A stretch of DNA of 64,000 nucleotides from Psychrobacillus sp044762855 (GCF_044762855.1 NZ_JBIWFB010000011.1:68580-132579), one strand, 5' to 3'. Shown: positions 1 through 8,209, counted from the first letter of the stretch. Notes: generated from the letters alone by a model not told the origin. A program made the numbers and translations.

Positions 1-1
1 A

Positions 2-223
2 GAGCAAACGGAACTTGAAAATGATTCACTAGCAATAATGATAGATGGTGGTGCTGATGAATTAACAGTTTCAGTAAGCTTCCCGAAGGATAAAAAAATT
101 GAGGATACATTGATTCAACAAATAGTTGAAGATTCTATTAAGAATGTTTCTGAAAAAGAAACAGTAACAACTAGCGAAGAAAAAATTAAAATGAAAGTAA
201 AAATAAAGATCGAGAAATACTAA
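2..223 (+). CDS. C-terminal end of an unknown protein (partial)
   Basis: The reading frame is open from the first bases of the window, so the true start lies upstream; an internal ATG at 38 is not convincing. The visible 73 residues are acidic then lysine-rich and end in an alternating K/I tail (KMKVKIKIEKY) typical of a beta strand. I see no catalytic motif and no membrane segment. It resembles small Bacillus proteins of unknown function, but I cannot name the family with confidence. No repeat of the array type lies between this gene and the next. Confidence 0.6.
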   Translation, partial: EQTELENDSLAIMIDGGADELTVSVSFPKDKKIEDTLIQQIVEDSIKNVSEKETVTTSEEKIKMKVKIKIEKY

Positions 224-337
224 TAGTGAAGTTCTTAAAAGATACAAATCAATAAGGGTATACAATTAAGTAGGCATTGTCCTGAACTGATAGAAATGTG
301 GGGTTTAATAATACATAAATTAGAAAGGATCTAACAA

Positions 338-1465
338 ATGGGTGTATGGAAGAATATGTTGTTTTTTATAACACCACTATTTTTTTTAGTTTCTTGTAGT
401 AATGAAGATCAAGTTGTTGAAAATAAAAATAATATATCACTATTTCAAGAAAAGAACATATATGAAATTATGCAACCCGCTAAATCTAATGTTTCAAGAG
501 GACTGATACTGAGTAATATAGACAATTTATTAGATATAACTGAAATTGAGAATGGACTAATGGAGTTATCGGTAAACCACTTTTCTACAAACAAGTTTTA
601 TATGCAGGAAGGTCAATATTTAGATGAAAAAATTATAAGTCAATGGTTAGCTAGAAAAACAAAAGAAGGTTTTGGTTTAAACCCACCTATAGAAAATAGT
701 AGGGGAGATGTTGTAGAAGATCAAAAAAATAATCCTAGGATATTATCTCATGTATTAGAACAAAATTTTATTAACAAAGAGAATGGAAAACTAGAAGGGT
801 TATCTTTAGCTATATCTTTAAATGAATTTTATGATTTTAGAGTAACTGATGATAAAGGTTTAGTTTATACAGGTCAAGTTAAAGTCGATAATAGCGATGA
901 TAATGTAAATGATGTGGAAAATTACGGTAAGGAGATAGCCGAAAATATAATTAAAGATATTAGAAACAATAATAAAATACCTAATGTCCCTATTTATTTA
1001 ACTTTATATCAAGAATCAAATATAGATGGTATACTTCCAGGAATATTTTTAGCTGAAACATTTATTCCAGAAGGAGAAAGAATAGATAAATGGACTGATA
1101 TAGATATAAAAAATTATACATTCCCTTCAAATCCATTATATAGTTTAGACAAAGAAACTCATGATAAATTATTAACTTTCAAAGAAGATATTCAGAAAAG
1201 TTTTGAACATTTAAATCCTAAAATAAGTGGTAAACTTCGATACCAGAATGGGAAATTAATCGATTTAATAATAGATGTTAACGCACCTTTAATAAATGAT
1301 ACTGAATTGATTGGTCTTTTCCAACTCACTGGTGATAAGTTAAATACTGTTTTAGTTGATTATCTACCTATACCTATTACAATTAATATTACAGATCAAA
1401 AACAAATTGTTGGGATTATCGTTTGGGATCCATCAAAAAAACAGCTTTATGCAAATCCAATATAA
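338..1465 (+). CDS. camS: CamS-family sex-pheromone lipoprotein
   Basis: A 375-residue lipoprotein with a short signal peptide and a lipobox (LVSC) near residue 20, so it should be anchored on the outer face of the membrane. The body follows the CamS/YerH family, whose Enterococcus and Staphylococcus members release the cAM373-type pheromone peptide from the signal sequence; in Bacillus the role is unknown. Family-like stretches are GLSLAISLNEFYDF near residue 150 and GILPGIFLAETF near residue 225. Length is normal for the family. The ATG at 338 follows a GAAAGGATC ribosome site. It stands alone, ends in its own terminator, and lies outside the repeat array that begins 340 bp downstream. Confidence 0.85.
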   Translation: MGVWKNMLFFITPLFFLVSCSNEDQVVENKNNISLFQEKNIYEIMQPAKSNVSRGLILSNIDNLLDITEIENGLMELSVNHFSTNKFYMQEGQYLDEKIISQWLARKTKEGFGLNPPIENSRGDVVEDQKNNPRILSHVLEQNFINKENGKLEGLSLAISLNEFYDFRVTDDKGLVYTGQVKVDNSDDNVNDVENYGKEIAENIIKDIRNNNKIPNVPIYLTLYQESNIDGILPGIFLAETFIPEGERIDKWTDIDIKNYTFPSNPLYSLDKETHDKLLTFKEDIQKSFEHLNPKISGKLRYQNGKLIDLIIDVNAPLINDTELIGLFQLTGDKLNTVLVDYLPIPITINITDQKQIVGIIVWDPSKKQLYANPI

Positions 1466-1483
1466 TTTTAAACATACTAAGGT

Positions 1484-1530
1484 TAGTGGGGAAGATCATC
1501 ATAGGATGATTTTGCCCACTGTTTTTTTTG
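1484..1530 (+). terminator. Intrinsic terminator after camS
   Basis: A long stem (AGTGGGGAAGATCATCAT paired with ATGATTTTGCCCACT) is followed by eight T residues, 19 bp after the camS stop. Confidence 0.85.
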
Positions 1531-1805
1531 AGTTATAGTGAGAAGTAAAAGATAGCTCGGCAACAGCCTCAGGGATATCGAATCCCAATAATAAACTGAA
1601 CTTTTTCACTTTCATTTTTAAATCAGGTTTAAGTGTGTTGGGGGCCTGAGAGCTCGTGTATTGGAAATTTATATCGGAATGATTATGTGAAGACCTTCTA
1701 AAATGCTAAAAAGAGAGAGTACAATATTGGGATTAGTTATTGCTTTAAATAATGAGTTCTGAGACGAGGAAAGGCTCAAATGAAATTGAAAGGTTTTGGG
1801 GAAGA
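1531..1805. other. Non-coding stretch before the array
   Basis: I see no supported gene here. Short open frames on both strands lack ribosome sites. The stretch lies between the camS terminator and the first degenerate array repeat, so it marks the left edge of the array. Confidence 0.4.
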
Positions 1806-1865
1806 AATTGAACTAACGGTGCTGGTTACCTTAAGTGTGCGACTTAAGTATTTAATTAAGTGAGG
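1806..1865 (+). repeat. Array repeat 1 (degenerate)
   Basis: Left box TTGAACTAACGGTGC runs directly into GGTTA, followed by the 7-bp hairpin CTTAAGT-gtgcg-ACTTAAG. It is the most upstream copy seen and precedes the broken gene at 1872. Confidence 0.55.
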
Positions 1866-1871
1866 TAAACA

Positions 1872-2103
1872 ATGACTGAAAATAATAGATTGCTTCTCTT
1901 ATGTGAGAAGTTTATAAAAAAAAGAATATGGTCTTATTGAATTTCAAAGTAGAATGGACACAGCTAACTTCCCAGAACATTTAAGTGATTTTCAGGATGA
2001 AATTATAAAAGAGTTAGAAGTTATCCGGTTTACTGAGAAGGAAATAGATTACTATCGAAAAACATTAGTAGTAATAGAGGAATTAAAAAATCAACTAAAA
2101 TAA
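1872..2103 (+). pseudogene. Small cytosolic protein gene broken by a frameshift at an A8 tract
   Basis: The ATG at 1872 follows a GAGGT ribosome site and encodes MTENNRLLLLCEKFIKK before running out of frame at a run of eight A residues (1916-1923). The continuation in a shifted frame (YGLIEFQSRMDTANFP... to the TAA at 2101) keeps coding character for about 58 codons, so the intact product would be about 75 residues. It resembles small Bacillus proteins found near immunity genes, but I do not recognise its function. The break may be real decay, programmed slippage or a homopolymer sequencing error. Confidence 0.65.
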
Positions 2104-2111
2104 GTATTCTT

Positions 2112-2193
2112 ATTCAACTAACGGGTACTTTACTTCAAGAAGGCGTTAAGCCTTTTTTCTTATTGAATTAAAGAAGCAGGTTAGTTGAACAAG
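2112..2193 (+). repeat. Array repeat 2 (full length)
   Basis: Complete copy: outer arms TTCAACTAAC (left) and GGTTAGTTGAA (right), hairpin 1 CTTTACTTCAAGAAGGCGTTAAG with a T6 tract, then the second hairpin TTATTGAATTAA...TTAGTTGAACAAG. Confidence 0.9.
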
Positions 2194-2377
2194 AGTCATT
2201 AACTTTTATTCAACAATCGGGACATTTAACTGAATAAGGAAAAGTATTATCAGTGTAAAATCAAAGTATTTAATTAGAGTGGATTTGAGTTTATAAGACG
2301 GATTTAATATTCTAAAAATTATTCACATTAGAAACGTGCGTTTGTTAAAATCAAGTAAACGACAAAGGGGGAGTATG

Positions 2378-2851
2378 ATGAGTAACATAATTCTTCGTAA
2401 TGTGATTGAGGAAGACCTTCCTATTTTTTTTAAGCACCAACTGGACCGTGAAGCGAACTATATGGCTGTCTTTACGAGCATAGACCCCAGTGATTGGGAT
2501 AGCTTCACTACACACTGGAACAAAATTCTTACCGATAAGGATATTTTGAAGCAGACAATCATTTTCGAAAGTAATGTGGTTGGGCATATTTCATGTTTTG
2601 AGAAATTCGGAGAACAAGAAGTTAGCTATTGGATTGGAAAGGAATATTGGGGCAAAGGAATAGCAACCAAAGCTTTAAGGGAATTTCTAAAATACATTAC
2701 AATTCGTCCTCTTTATGCTCGTGCTGCAAAAGATAATACAGGATCTCTTAAGGTTTTAGAGAAATGTGGGTTCGTAATTACTGGTGAGGACAGTGGGTAT
2801 TCTAATGCACGTGGCGAAGATGTGGAAGAGTTTATTCACACTCTCAAATAA
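2378..2851 (+). CDS. GNAT family N-acetyltransferase (RimJ-like)
   Basis: A 157-residue acetyl-CoA-dependent acetyltransferase. The acetyl-CoA binding turn is near residue 91 (YWGKGIATKALREFL, motif A), followed by motif B with NTGSLKVLEKCGF. The sequence matches the RimJ/RimL-type branch, which acetylates protein N-termini or small molecules; the substrate cannot be read from sequence. Two adjacent ATG codons occur (2375, 2378); 2378 gives the better spacing from the GGGGGAG ribosome site, and a longer ATG frame from 2336 has none. It sits alone between array repeats 2 and 3. Confidence 0.85.
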   Translation: MSNIILRNVIEEDLPIFFKHQLDREANYMAVFTSIDPSDWDSFTTHWNKILTDKDILKQTIIFESNVVGHISCFEKFGEQEVSYWIGKEYWGKGIATKALREFLKYITIRPLYARAAKDNTGSLKVLEKCGFVITGEDSGYSNARGEDVEEFIHTLK

Positions 2852-2980
2852 AGAAAACTAGAAGTTTAATCTTATATACGTTATAGAACGCTTTTCTTTA
2901 GTAAGAAGGCGTCTTTTTAATATGCCTTGCACATCAACGGATTAGATTTTGTTAAGGTAAAAAATATGAAGATTTTCACT

Positions 2981-3060
2981 TAAACTAACTATTGTTTTAC
3001 TTCCAGAAGGAGTAAAGCCTTTTTCTTATTGAACTAACGCAGTAGATTAGTTGAAGAAGG
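2981..3060 (+). repeat. Array repeat 3 (full length)
   Basis: Left box AAACTAACTATTG, hairpin 1 TTTACTTCCAGAAGGAGTAAAG with a T5 tract, then CTTATTGAACTAACGCAGTAGATTAGTTGAAGAAG. A separate hairpin with T-run (about 2887-2918, GAACGC...GCGTCTTTTT) lies between this copy and the acetyltransferase gene. Confidence 0.9.
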
Positions 3061-3172
3061 AACAAGAAAGTGTTGTAAAATAATGTGAGAAACGTTATGA
3101 ATAATTGAGAATCATAAAGGAATTTGTTTAAAAAAATAGCCAATACAAATTGAAGACTTAGGAGATGTCAAT

Positions 3173-3535
3173 TTGCCTTATATTCACGAGTTTGGAATAG
3201 TTGTATGTATTGAAAAAGATAAAGAGTATGTTGATTATGAACCTGAAAAATATAATTGCATAGGTGTAGATGGTGACCTTTTTGATGAACTTATGTCTAA
3301 GGATTTTGGTGAAAAAATGCTTCACCTAGACACATTCGCACATAACACAAATAGACCTTATAAAAGCCTCGCCTATTTTGGAATAACATTGATACCACCG
3401 AGCTCCCATAAACAATTTTTAAATATGGTTAGTGAAGCAAACGACGAGTACAAAACAGAAGAACTGGAAGAATTGATGAAAAAAATAGCTGAAGCAATAA
3501 TAGAAGATAGATGGTTGATTCATTACGGTGTATAA
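3173..3535 (+). CDS. Hypothetical protein, 120 aa
   Basis: Starts at TTG with GGAG eight bases upstream. The product is a soluble, acidic 120-residue protein with mixed alpha/beta character and a C-terminal helix rich in Glu and Lys (EELEELMKKIAEAI). I see no signal peptide, membrane helix or metal motif and do not recognise the family. It is the only gene between repeats 3 and 4, so it forms a single-gene unit of the array. Confidence 0.7.
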   Translation: MPYIHEFGIVVCIEKDKEYVDYEPEKYNCIGVDGDLFDELMSKDFGEKMLHLDTFAHNTNRPYKSLAYFGITLIPPSSHKQFLNMVSEANDEYKTEELEELMKKIAEAIIEDRWLIHYGV

Positions 3536-3564
3536 TTTTGTCAATACATATACGTAAGGCTAAG

Positions 3565-3627
3565 AGGCGATTGTTCAATTAGGGCAATCGCTTCTTGTGC
3601 TAACGCAGCAGTATAGTTGAATAAGGT
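3565..3627 (+). repeat. Array repeat 4 (alternative hairpin)
   Basis: Hairpin 1 is replaced by GGCGATTG-ttcaattaggg-CAATCGCTTCTT, and the right half GCTAACGCAGCAGTATAGTTGAATAAGG is kept. The stem is conserved although its sequence is unrelated to the common form. Confidence 0.8.
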
Positions 3628-3671
3628 ATAATATTTACTTTGAGAATTTTTACTCGAAAGGGGAAATAACT

Positions 3672-4121
3672 TTGGACTTTAAATATCTTGTTTTTGATAC
3701 CGTTCCCAATGATAGTTTAATGCAAGGCATGGTAAAACTGTACAGTGTTATATTTGACAGTAATACCGAAGATTTAATTAGTAAAATAAACAATAAAACC
3801 AAGTTACTGTTTAACATCGTAATAGACGGTGAAAAAGTTATTGGATTTAAGATTGGTTACGAACTTGATAAAAATAAGTTTTATAGTTGGTTAGGTGCAG
3901 TGGATACTACTTATAGAAAAAATGGTATTGCTTCAAAGCTGATGATTCAACAACATCAATATTTAAAAGAATATGGCTATAAAGTTGTACAAACAAAAAC
4001 TATGAATAAATGGCGAAATATGTTGATTCTAAATATCAAAAGTGGATTTGATGTCATTGATACAATTACGGATGAAAATGGATTACATAAAATCGTACTT
4101 GAGAAAAGTTTACTCAACTAA
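3672..4121 (+). CDS. GNAT family N-acetyltransferase
   Basis: A 149-residue acetyltransferase starting at TTG after GAAAGGGGAA. Motif A is near residue 80 (TTYRKNGIASKLM) and the C-terminal half carries the usual GNAT asparagine region (WRNMLILNIKSGFDVI). The fold points to acetylation of a small molecule or peptide; the substrate is unknown. The TAA stop (4119-4121) is supplied by the left box of array repeat 5 (CAACTAACGG), so the coding end and the repeat are physically fused, as expected for a cassette. Confidence 0.85.
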   Translation: MDFKYLVFDTVPNDSLMQGMVKLYSVIFDSNTEDLISKINNKTKLLFNIVIDGEKVIGFKIGYELDKNKFYSWLGAVDTTYRKNGIASKLMIQQHQYLKEYGYKVVQTKTMNKWRNMLILNIKSGFDVIDTITDENGLHKIVLEKSLLN

Positions 4122-4190
4122 CGGGTTTACTTTAAGAAGAAGTAAAGCTTTTTTTCTTATTGAACTAAATTGACAGGTTTATGGAATAAG
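4112..4190 (+). repeat. Array repeat 5 (full length)
   Basis: CAACTAACGG, hairpin 1 GTTTACTTTAAGAAGAAGTAAAGC with a T7 tract, then CTTATTGAACTAAATTGACAGGTTTATGGAATAAG. It overlaps the preceding stop codon. Confidence 0.9.
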
Positions 4191-4245
4191 TATTTGACGA
4201 TTCTTGTAACGAAGTAGACTCTTACACTACGCTGTAATTTGTTTC

Positions 4246-4269
4246 ATGGATTTATGGATTTATGGATTT
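4246..4269 (+). repeat. Three tandem copies of ATGGATTT
   Basis: Perfect 8-bp unit repeated three times between array repeat 5 and the LysR gene. Its copy number may vary by slippage; I see no function. Confidence 0.8.
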
Positions 4270-4363
4270 TAAGAGTGTATTTTGTAGAAAAGCCATTGTA
4301 TTATTCCATGGTAGATTTTATATATTAGTTAACCGCATTGTCCAGTCGCTTTAGGTAAGGGGT

Positions 4364-4411
4364 GAAGACAATATGTCAAAGTGGTTTAAACTATTTTGAC
4401 ATATTGTCTTC
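4364..4411 (-). other. Perfect 17-bp inverted repeat at the 3' end of the LysR gene
   Basis: GAAGACAATATGTCAAA at 4364-4380 is exactly complementary to 4395-4411 across a 14-nt loop. It overlaps the last codons of the LysR gene. No T-run follows on either strand, so it is not a classical terminator, but it may protect the 3' end of the message. Confidence 0.6.
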
Positions 4412-5302
4412 CGTTAAAGATAGAACTTCCCTTGCAGCTTCAATGAAAGATAATATAATCGGTGAAAGCCACTTATCTTTATGCCATGCCATATGTGTAT
4501 ACACATTCAAGTTTTCAAATTGCCAAGGAAGAGCAACAAGTTCGCCACGTTCAACTTCAACTGCAGTTACTATATTAGGAAGAAAGGCAATACCGATCCC
4601 CGAGATTGCACATTGTTTAATCGCTTCTGCACTCTGAAATTCTAATGATGAAATACTATCAATGTCTCCCTTCTTTAACGTTCGATCAAACATTGTTCGA
4701 TAGGGACAACCCTTTTCGTTTATCAAGAATACCTCTCCGTGAAAATCGTCAAGCTGTAAAGCAGATTGTTTAGCAAGTGGATGATCTGGAGCAACGAAAA
4801 ATCGAAATGTTTCTTTTGTCAACGGCTCTACTGCAAGTCCCGTTGATTGAATGGGTTCATCGAGTATAAAGGTGACATCCGAGGTTCCATCAAAGAGTGT
4901 TTGTTTGAGTTGTTGATTTGGAACCGAGCGAAAGATGAGACGAACACCAGGATGCCGCGAACGAAAAAGCTTAAAGATATCTGGAAGTCGATAAGCGCAA
5001 ACAACTTCGTTAGCACTAATCGTTAAGGTGCCACTAAGAACTTCATTGTCGTGAACGACACTTCTAGCTTCGTCTAACTTGTTTAGAACCTCCTGGATGT
5101 GAGTTAAAAAACGTTTACCCGCAGTTGTGAGAACAAGCTGCTTTCCCAACCGATCAAAGAGACGAACATCTAGTTCTTCCTCCAATGCTTTTATTTGCAT
5201 CGTAACATTGGAGGGTACGTAGTTTAATGCTTCAGCAGCTCTACTGAAATTTAAAGTTGTTGCCACAGTGTTGAACGTATTCAGCTGGCGCAATTCCACC
5301 AT
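4391..5302 (-). CDS. LysR family transcriptional regulator
   Basis: A 303-residue regulator with the LysR winged helix at residues 3-60 (LRQLNTFNTVATTLNFSRAAEAL, then VTMQIKALEEELDVRLFDR) and a periplasmic-binding-like effector domain from about residue 90. The start at 5302 is preceded by AAAGGAGG four bases away and is better than the upstream in-frame ATG. It is divergent from a MetX-like gene, the usual arrangement for a LysR protein controlling its neighbour, and two matching T-N11-A boxes lie between them. This divergent pair is one of the few + / - units in the array. Confidence 0.9.
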   Translation of the reverse strand: MVELRQLNTFNTVATTLNFSRAAEALNYVPSNVTMQIKALEEELDVRLFDRLGKQLVLTTAGKRFLTHIQEVLNKLDEARSVVHDNEVLSGTLTISANEVVCAYRLPDIFKLFRSRHPGVRLIFRSVPNQQLKQTLFDGTSDVTFILDEPIQSTGLAVEPLTKETFRFFVAPDHPLAKQSALQLDDFHGEVFLINEKGCPYRTMFDRTLKKGDIDSISSLEFQSAEAIKQCAISGIGIAFLPNIVTAVEVERGELVALPWQFENLNVYTHMAWHKDKWLSPIILSFIEAAREVLSLTEDNMSK

Positions 5303-5318
5303 AATTCCTCCTTTCATT

Positions 5319-5366
5319 TTCAATATTATTGAATGCTACTTTTAATTATCTTCACTTTTATTGAAG
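5319..5366. promoter_or_regulatory. Two LysR-type boxes TTCA-N7-TGAA
   Basis: TTCA-ATATTAT-TGAA (5319-5333) and TTCA-CTTTTAT-TGAA (5351-5365) share the same arms and spacing, and both satisfy the LysR T-N11-A rule. Box starts are 32 bp apart, about three helical turns, in the divergent promoter region. They are likely the operators of the adjacent LysR protein. Confidence 0.65.
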
Positions 5367-5444
5367 GTAACACGACTTTATACTAAATACAAGAAATACA
5401 TTCTATTAAGTTTGTGTTTCATTTAAATAAGGAGTGATAACGCA

Positions 5445-6467
5445 ATGGATAATTATGAGATTTTCAATTTAGGTGATGTAACCTTACAATCAGGAGTGAC
5501 GTTACCGAGCGCTTTTCTTGCTTATAAAACTTATGGGAAATTGAATGAAACTAAAGATAACGTTGTCATTTATCCAACCGCTTTTGGCGACCAGCATGTT
5601 AATAATGAATGGTTGATTGGAGACGGCATGGCACTAGATCCACAAAAATATTTCATTATCGTTCCGAACCTAATAGGGAACGGTTTATCTTCTTCTCCAA
5701 GCAATACTCCTGCACCGTTCGAAAAAGCTAATTTTCCGCAGGTAACCATCTATGACAATGTTCAGTTTCAGTATCGACTTGTGACCGAAAAATTCGGCAT
5801 TCAGAAAATTGCTCTTGTAGTTGGATGGTCAATGGGTGGTCTTCAATCTTTCCAATGGGGGGCCAGTTATCCTGATATGGTGGATCGAATTGCCTCTTTC
5901 TGCGGAAATGCAAAGACTTGGCCGCAAACTTATGTGGTTCTCGATGGACTGAAGGCTGCACTCATGGCCTCAGTCGGTCCAGAATCTACTAAGATAAACC
6001 AGTTGACTTCTAAGGATATGCGTGCAGTGGGCCGTGTCTATGCTGGATGGGGATTATCGCAAACCTTCTATAAAGAGGAACTTTATCGTGAAATGGGATT
6101 TGAGGAATTGGAAGATTTTGCGGTTGGAGTTTGGGAAAATAGCTTTATGAGTATGGATCCCCATAACGTTCTAGCCATGTTATGGACGGGACAACATGCA
6201 GATATTAGTGCAAACGCAGCATATAAAGGAGCGTTTGATGAGGCACTAAAAAGCATTAAAGCGGTTACTTATATCATGCCAGGAAGTACAGATCTCTTCT
6301 GTACGGCAGAAAATAACGAATATGAAGCTAATTTTGTACCTAATGCTGAATATCATCCTATCAAATCAGTCTGGGGTCATTTTGCTGGTCGTGGAATTAA
6401 CAAAAACGATAATAAATTTATTGATGAAAATATAAAACGCTTATTAGGACTTCAAAAAAACAGGTAA
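5445..6467 (+). CDS. MetX-like alpha/beta hydrolase fold acyltransferase
   Basis: A 340-residue alpha/beta hydrolase-fold protein of the homoserine O-acetyltransferase-like family. The nucleophile elbow GWSMGG is near residue 127, the acid residue lies in STDLFCTAE near residue 282, and the histidine is in SVWGHFAGRG near residue 309. The family contains true MetX acyltransferases and related esterases of unknown substrate; at 340 residues it lacks the extra segments of some MetX enzymes. It is divergent from a LysR gene that probably controls it and ends in its own terminator. Function beyond acyl transfer or hydrolysis is inferred. Confidence 0.8.
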   Translation: MDNYEIFNLGDVTLQSGVTLPSAFLAYKTYGKLNETKDNVVIYPTAFGDQHVNNEWLIGDGMALDPQKYFIIVPNLIGNGLSSSPSNTPAPFEKANFPQVTIYDNVQFQYRLVTEKFGIQKIALVVGWSMGGLQSFQWGASYPDMVDRIASFCGNAKTWPQTYVVLDGLKAALMASVGPESTKINQLTSKDMRAVGRVYAGWGLSQTFYKEELYREMGFEELEDFAVGVWENSFMSMDPHNVLAMLWTGQHADISANAAYKGAFDEALKSIKAVTYIMPGSTDLFCTAENNEYEANFVPNAEYHPIKSVWGHFAGRGINKNDNKFIDENIKRLLGLQKNR

Positions 6468-6490
6468 ACTGTTTTTTATATACTATTATC

Positions 6491-6530
6491 AAGAGACGAT
6501 TACCCTAAAATTAATCGTCTCTTTCTTTTA
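6491..6530 (+). terminator. Intrinsic terminator after the MetX-like gene
   Basis: Stem AGAGACGATTA / TAATCGTCTCT around an 8-nt loop, followed by a T-rich tract. Confidence 0.85.
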
Positions 6531-6614
6531 CTCAAGGACTATTGCGTGTACAACGATACTGGCCAGGAAAAGGACATCCACTTAGCGATAACTTGGTGAA
6601 CATATATACATAAA

Positions 6615-6692
6615 CAAACGGATGCGATTTTTCAAGTGCGAAGGGTCGCCATTTTTTTACTTAAGTAACGGGGCAGGTTAGTGAAAGAAGGA
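6615..6692 (+). repeat. Array repeat 6 (collapsed right end)
   Basis: Hairpin GCGAT...GGGTCGCC with a T7 tract, then AAGTAACGGGGCAGGTTAGTG, in which the left and right boxes are fused with no second hairpin between them. Confidence 0.65.
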
Positions 6693-6750
6693 TTTTAGGA
6701 CGATATCTCGAATACTATTGGGATAAGTAATATACAAGAAGGTGAATTGA

Positions 6751-7002
6751 GTGAATAAGAGTTTAAAGTTGTTTGGTTATGTTTTATTTATTACAGGTAT
6801 TATTTTATTCGGTTTAATGCATCTGGCTATTGCTATATACATTCCAAATTTATCAGGTTGGAGTCCACCTGGTAAACTTGCAACAATTCTAAACGAAATA
6901 ATTGGATGGGTGCCTTATACATTAAGTATTTTTTTATTTGTTATTGGTGCATTGATAATTATTTCTGATTTATGGCAAATAAGGCAAAGAGAAAGTAGTT
7001 GA
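6751..7002 (+). CDS. Small membrane protein, 83 aa
   Basis: Starts at GTG with AAGAAGGTG just upstream. Two hydrophobic helices (about residues 7-29 and 52-72) flank a short external loop with WSPPGKL, and the basic C-terminus should be cytoplasmic. I do not recognise the family. It is a single-gene array unit between repeats 6 and 7, typical of the many short membrane proteins here. Confidence 0.65.
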   Translation: MNKSLKLFGYVLFITGIILFGLMHLAIAIYIPNLSGWSPPGKLATILNEIIGWVPYTLSIFLFVIGALIIISDLWQIRQRESS

Positions 7003-7034
7003 TACTATTAAAAATAGACTCAATTTTCTTTATT

Positions 7035-7113
7035 GTATTAAAGGGTGCTTAACTTCAAGAAGGGGTAAAGCCTTTTTTTCTTCTTTAACTAAAGCAACAG
7101 TTTAGTTGAAAAA
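7035..7113 (+). repeat. Array repeat 7 (full length)
   Basis: AAGGGTGCTTAACTTCAAGA with AGGGGTAAAGCC closing hairpin 1, a T7 tract, then TTTAACTAAAGCAACAGTTTAGTTGAAAAAG. Confidence 0.85.
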
Positions 7114-7415
7114 GTAAATATTACGATTGTGTAACAAATATTACAAGGGTGGTTTTTGAGTTCATTTTATAGTAGGTCGAATCCATTTAAAACAGATGTT
7201 TAAGAGGTTCGATTGCGGCAGTTATATAAATACGTCATTTGTGTGATTTAAATAGTAAATATGATTTGCAAACGCCTTTAAGAGCTAAATCGAAGGGCTT
7301 TTCTCATCTGAATTTTCTGGCAAAATAACGTTAAATTAATATGAATGTAACATCGAGAATGGTAACTTTTAGTAAAATGGATAAGAGAGATAACTTTTAC
7401 TAAGGGGGAAGTTTT
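7114..7415. other. Non-coding leader region before the methyltransferase
   Basis: About 300 bp with no supported gene or repeat. It presumably holds the promoter of the methyltransferase, but I cannot pick out convincing boxes. Confidence 0.35.
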
Positions 7416-8117
7416 TTGGAAAAGGCAATATTGAATTATGAGAATTTGCAAGAAATGTTGGATGGATTCCTAAGAGAGCCAAAGGAATTTTGGGATGATT
7501 TTTATACTGATAGGACTAAAGAAATTCCTTTTTTCAAAATTAAAGCTCCTGATGAAAATCTTGTAGAATATTTTAATAAGGGTCTGGCACCTAAACGAGT
7601 ATTGGAATTAGGATGTGGACCGGGTAGGAATGCTGTTTATATGGCTCTAAAAGGCTGTAAGGTAGATGCTTTAGACCTGTCTACCAATGCGATAGAATGG
7701 GCAAAAGAAACGGCTAGAGAAGAAGGGGTTAATATAGATTTTCATTGTATTTCCCTATTTGACTTCAAGTTTCAGCCACACTCGTATGATTTTATTTATG
7801 ACTGTGGGTTGTTTCACCATTTAGCACCACATCGCAGATTAACATATATTGAAATGCTGAAAAAAGCATTGAAAAGTGATGGATACTTCGGAATTGTTTG
7901 CTTCAATACTGAGGGTGCCTTAGATACATCGGATTGGGATATCTACAAAGAAGGTAGTTTAAAAGGAGGAATAGGTTACGCTGAAGGGCGATTAAAAGAA
8001 GTGTTTATAAATGATTTCAATATAATTAATTTTAGGAAAATGAAAAAGATTACTCAACCAGATCATTTATTTGGTGAAGACTTTTTATGGGTCAGTTTGA
8101 TGCAGGTTAGAAATTAA
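7416..8117 (+). CDS. Class I SAM-dependent methyltransferase
   Basis: A 233-residue methyltransferase starting at TTG after AAGGGGGAAG. Motif I is VLELGCGPGRNAVYMA near residue 62, the acidic residue binding the SAM ribose is in VDALDLS near residue 85, and motif IV is FIYDCGLFHHL near residue 127, in the style of thiopurine or tellurite-resistance (TehB-like) methyltransferases. The substrate is not readable. It lies between repeats 7 and 8 as a one-gene unit. There is no signal peptide, so it is cytosolic. Confidence 0.85.
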   Translation: MEKAILNYENLQEMLDGFLREPKEFWDDFYTDRTKEIPFFKIKAPDENLVEYFNKGLAPKRVLELGCGPGRNAVYMALKGCKVDALDLSTNAIEWAKETAREEGVNIDFHCISLFDFKFQPHSYDFIYDCGLFHHLAPHRRLTYIEMLKKALKSDGYFGIVCFNTEGALDTSDWDIYKEGSLKGGIGYAEGRLKEVFINDFNIINFRKMKKITQPDHLFGEDFLWVSLMQVRN

Positions 8118-8119
8118 TT

Positions 8120-8150
8120 TCTTATTAAACTAACAGGTGCTTTGGTTGAA
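8120..8150 (+). repeat. Array repeat 8 (left half only)
   Basis: TTATTAAACTAACAGGTGCTTTGGTTGAA is kept and the right half is missing. An ordinary terminator follows instead. Confidence 0.7.
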
Positions 8151-8173
8151 TATTTAAATACCGAAATAATAAA

Positions 8174-8209
8174 AAAGTGCTTAGTTTTAGATTAACTAAG
8201 CACTTTTAT
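8174..8209 (+). terminator. Intrinsic terminator
   Basis: AAGTGCTTAGTT-ttagatt-AACTAAGCACTT is a 12-bp stem followed by a T-rich stretch. It separates the methyltransferase from the sigma factor operon. Confidence 0.85.

Noticed and set aside
4362..4637. 91-codon + strand frame within the LysR region
   Set aside because: It is antisense to the LysR gene, which has clear domains and a ribosome site.
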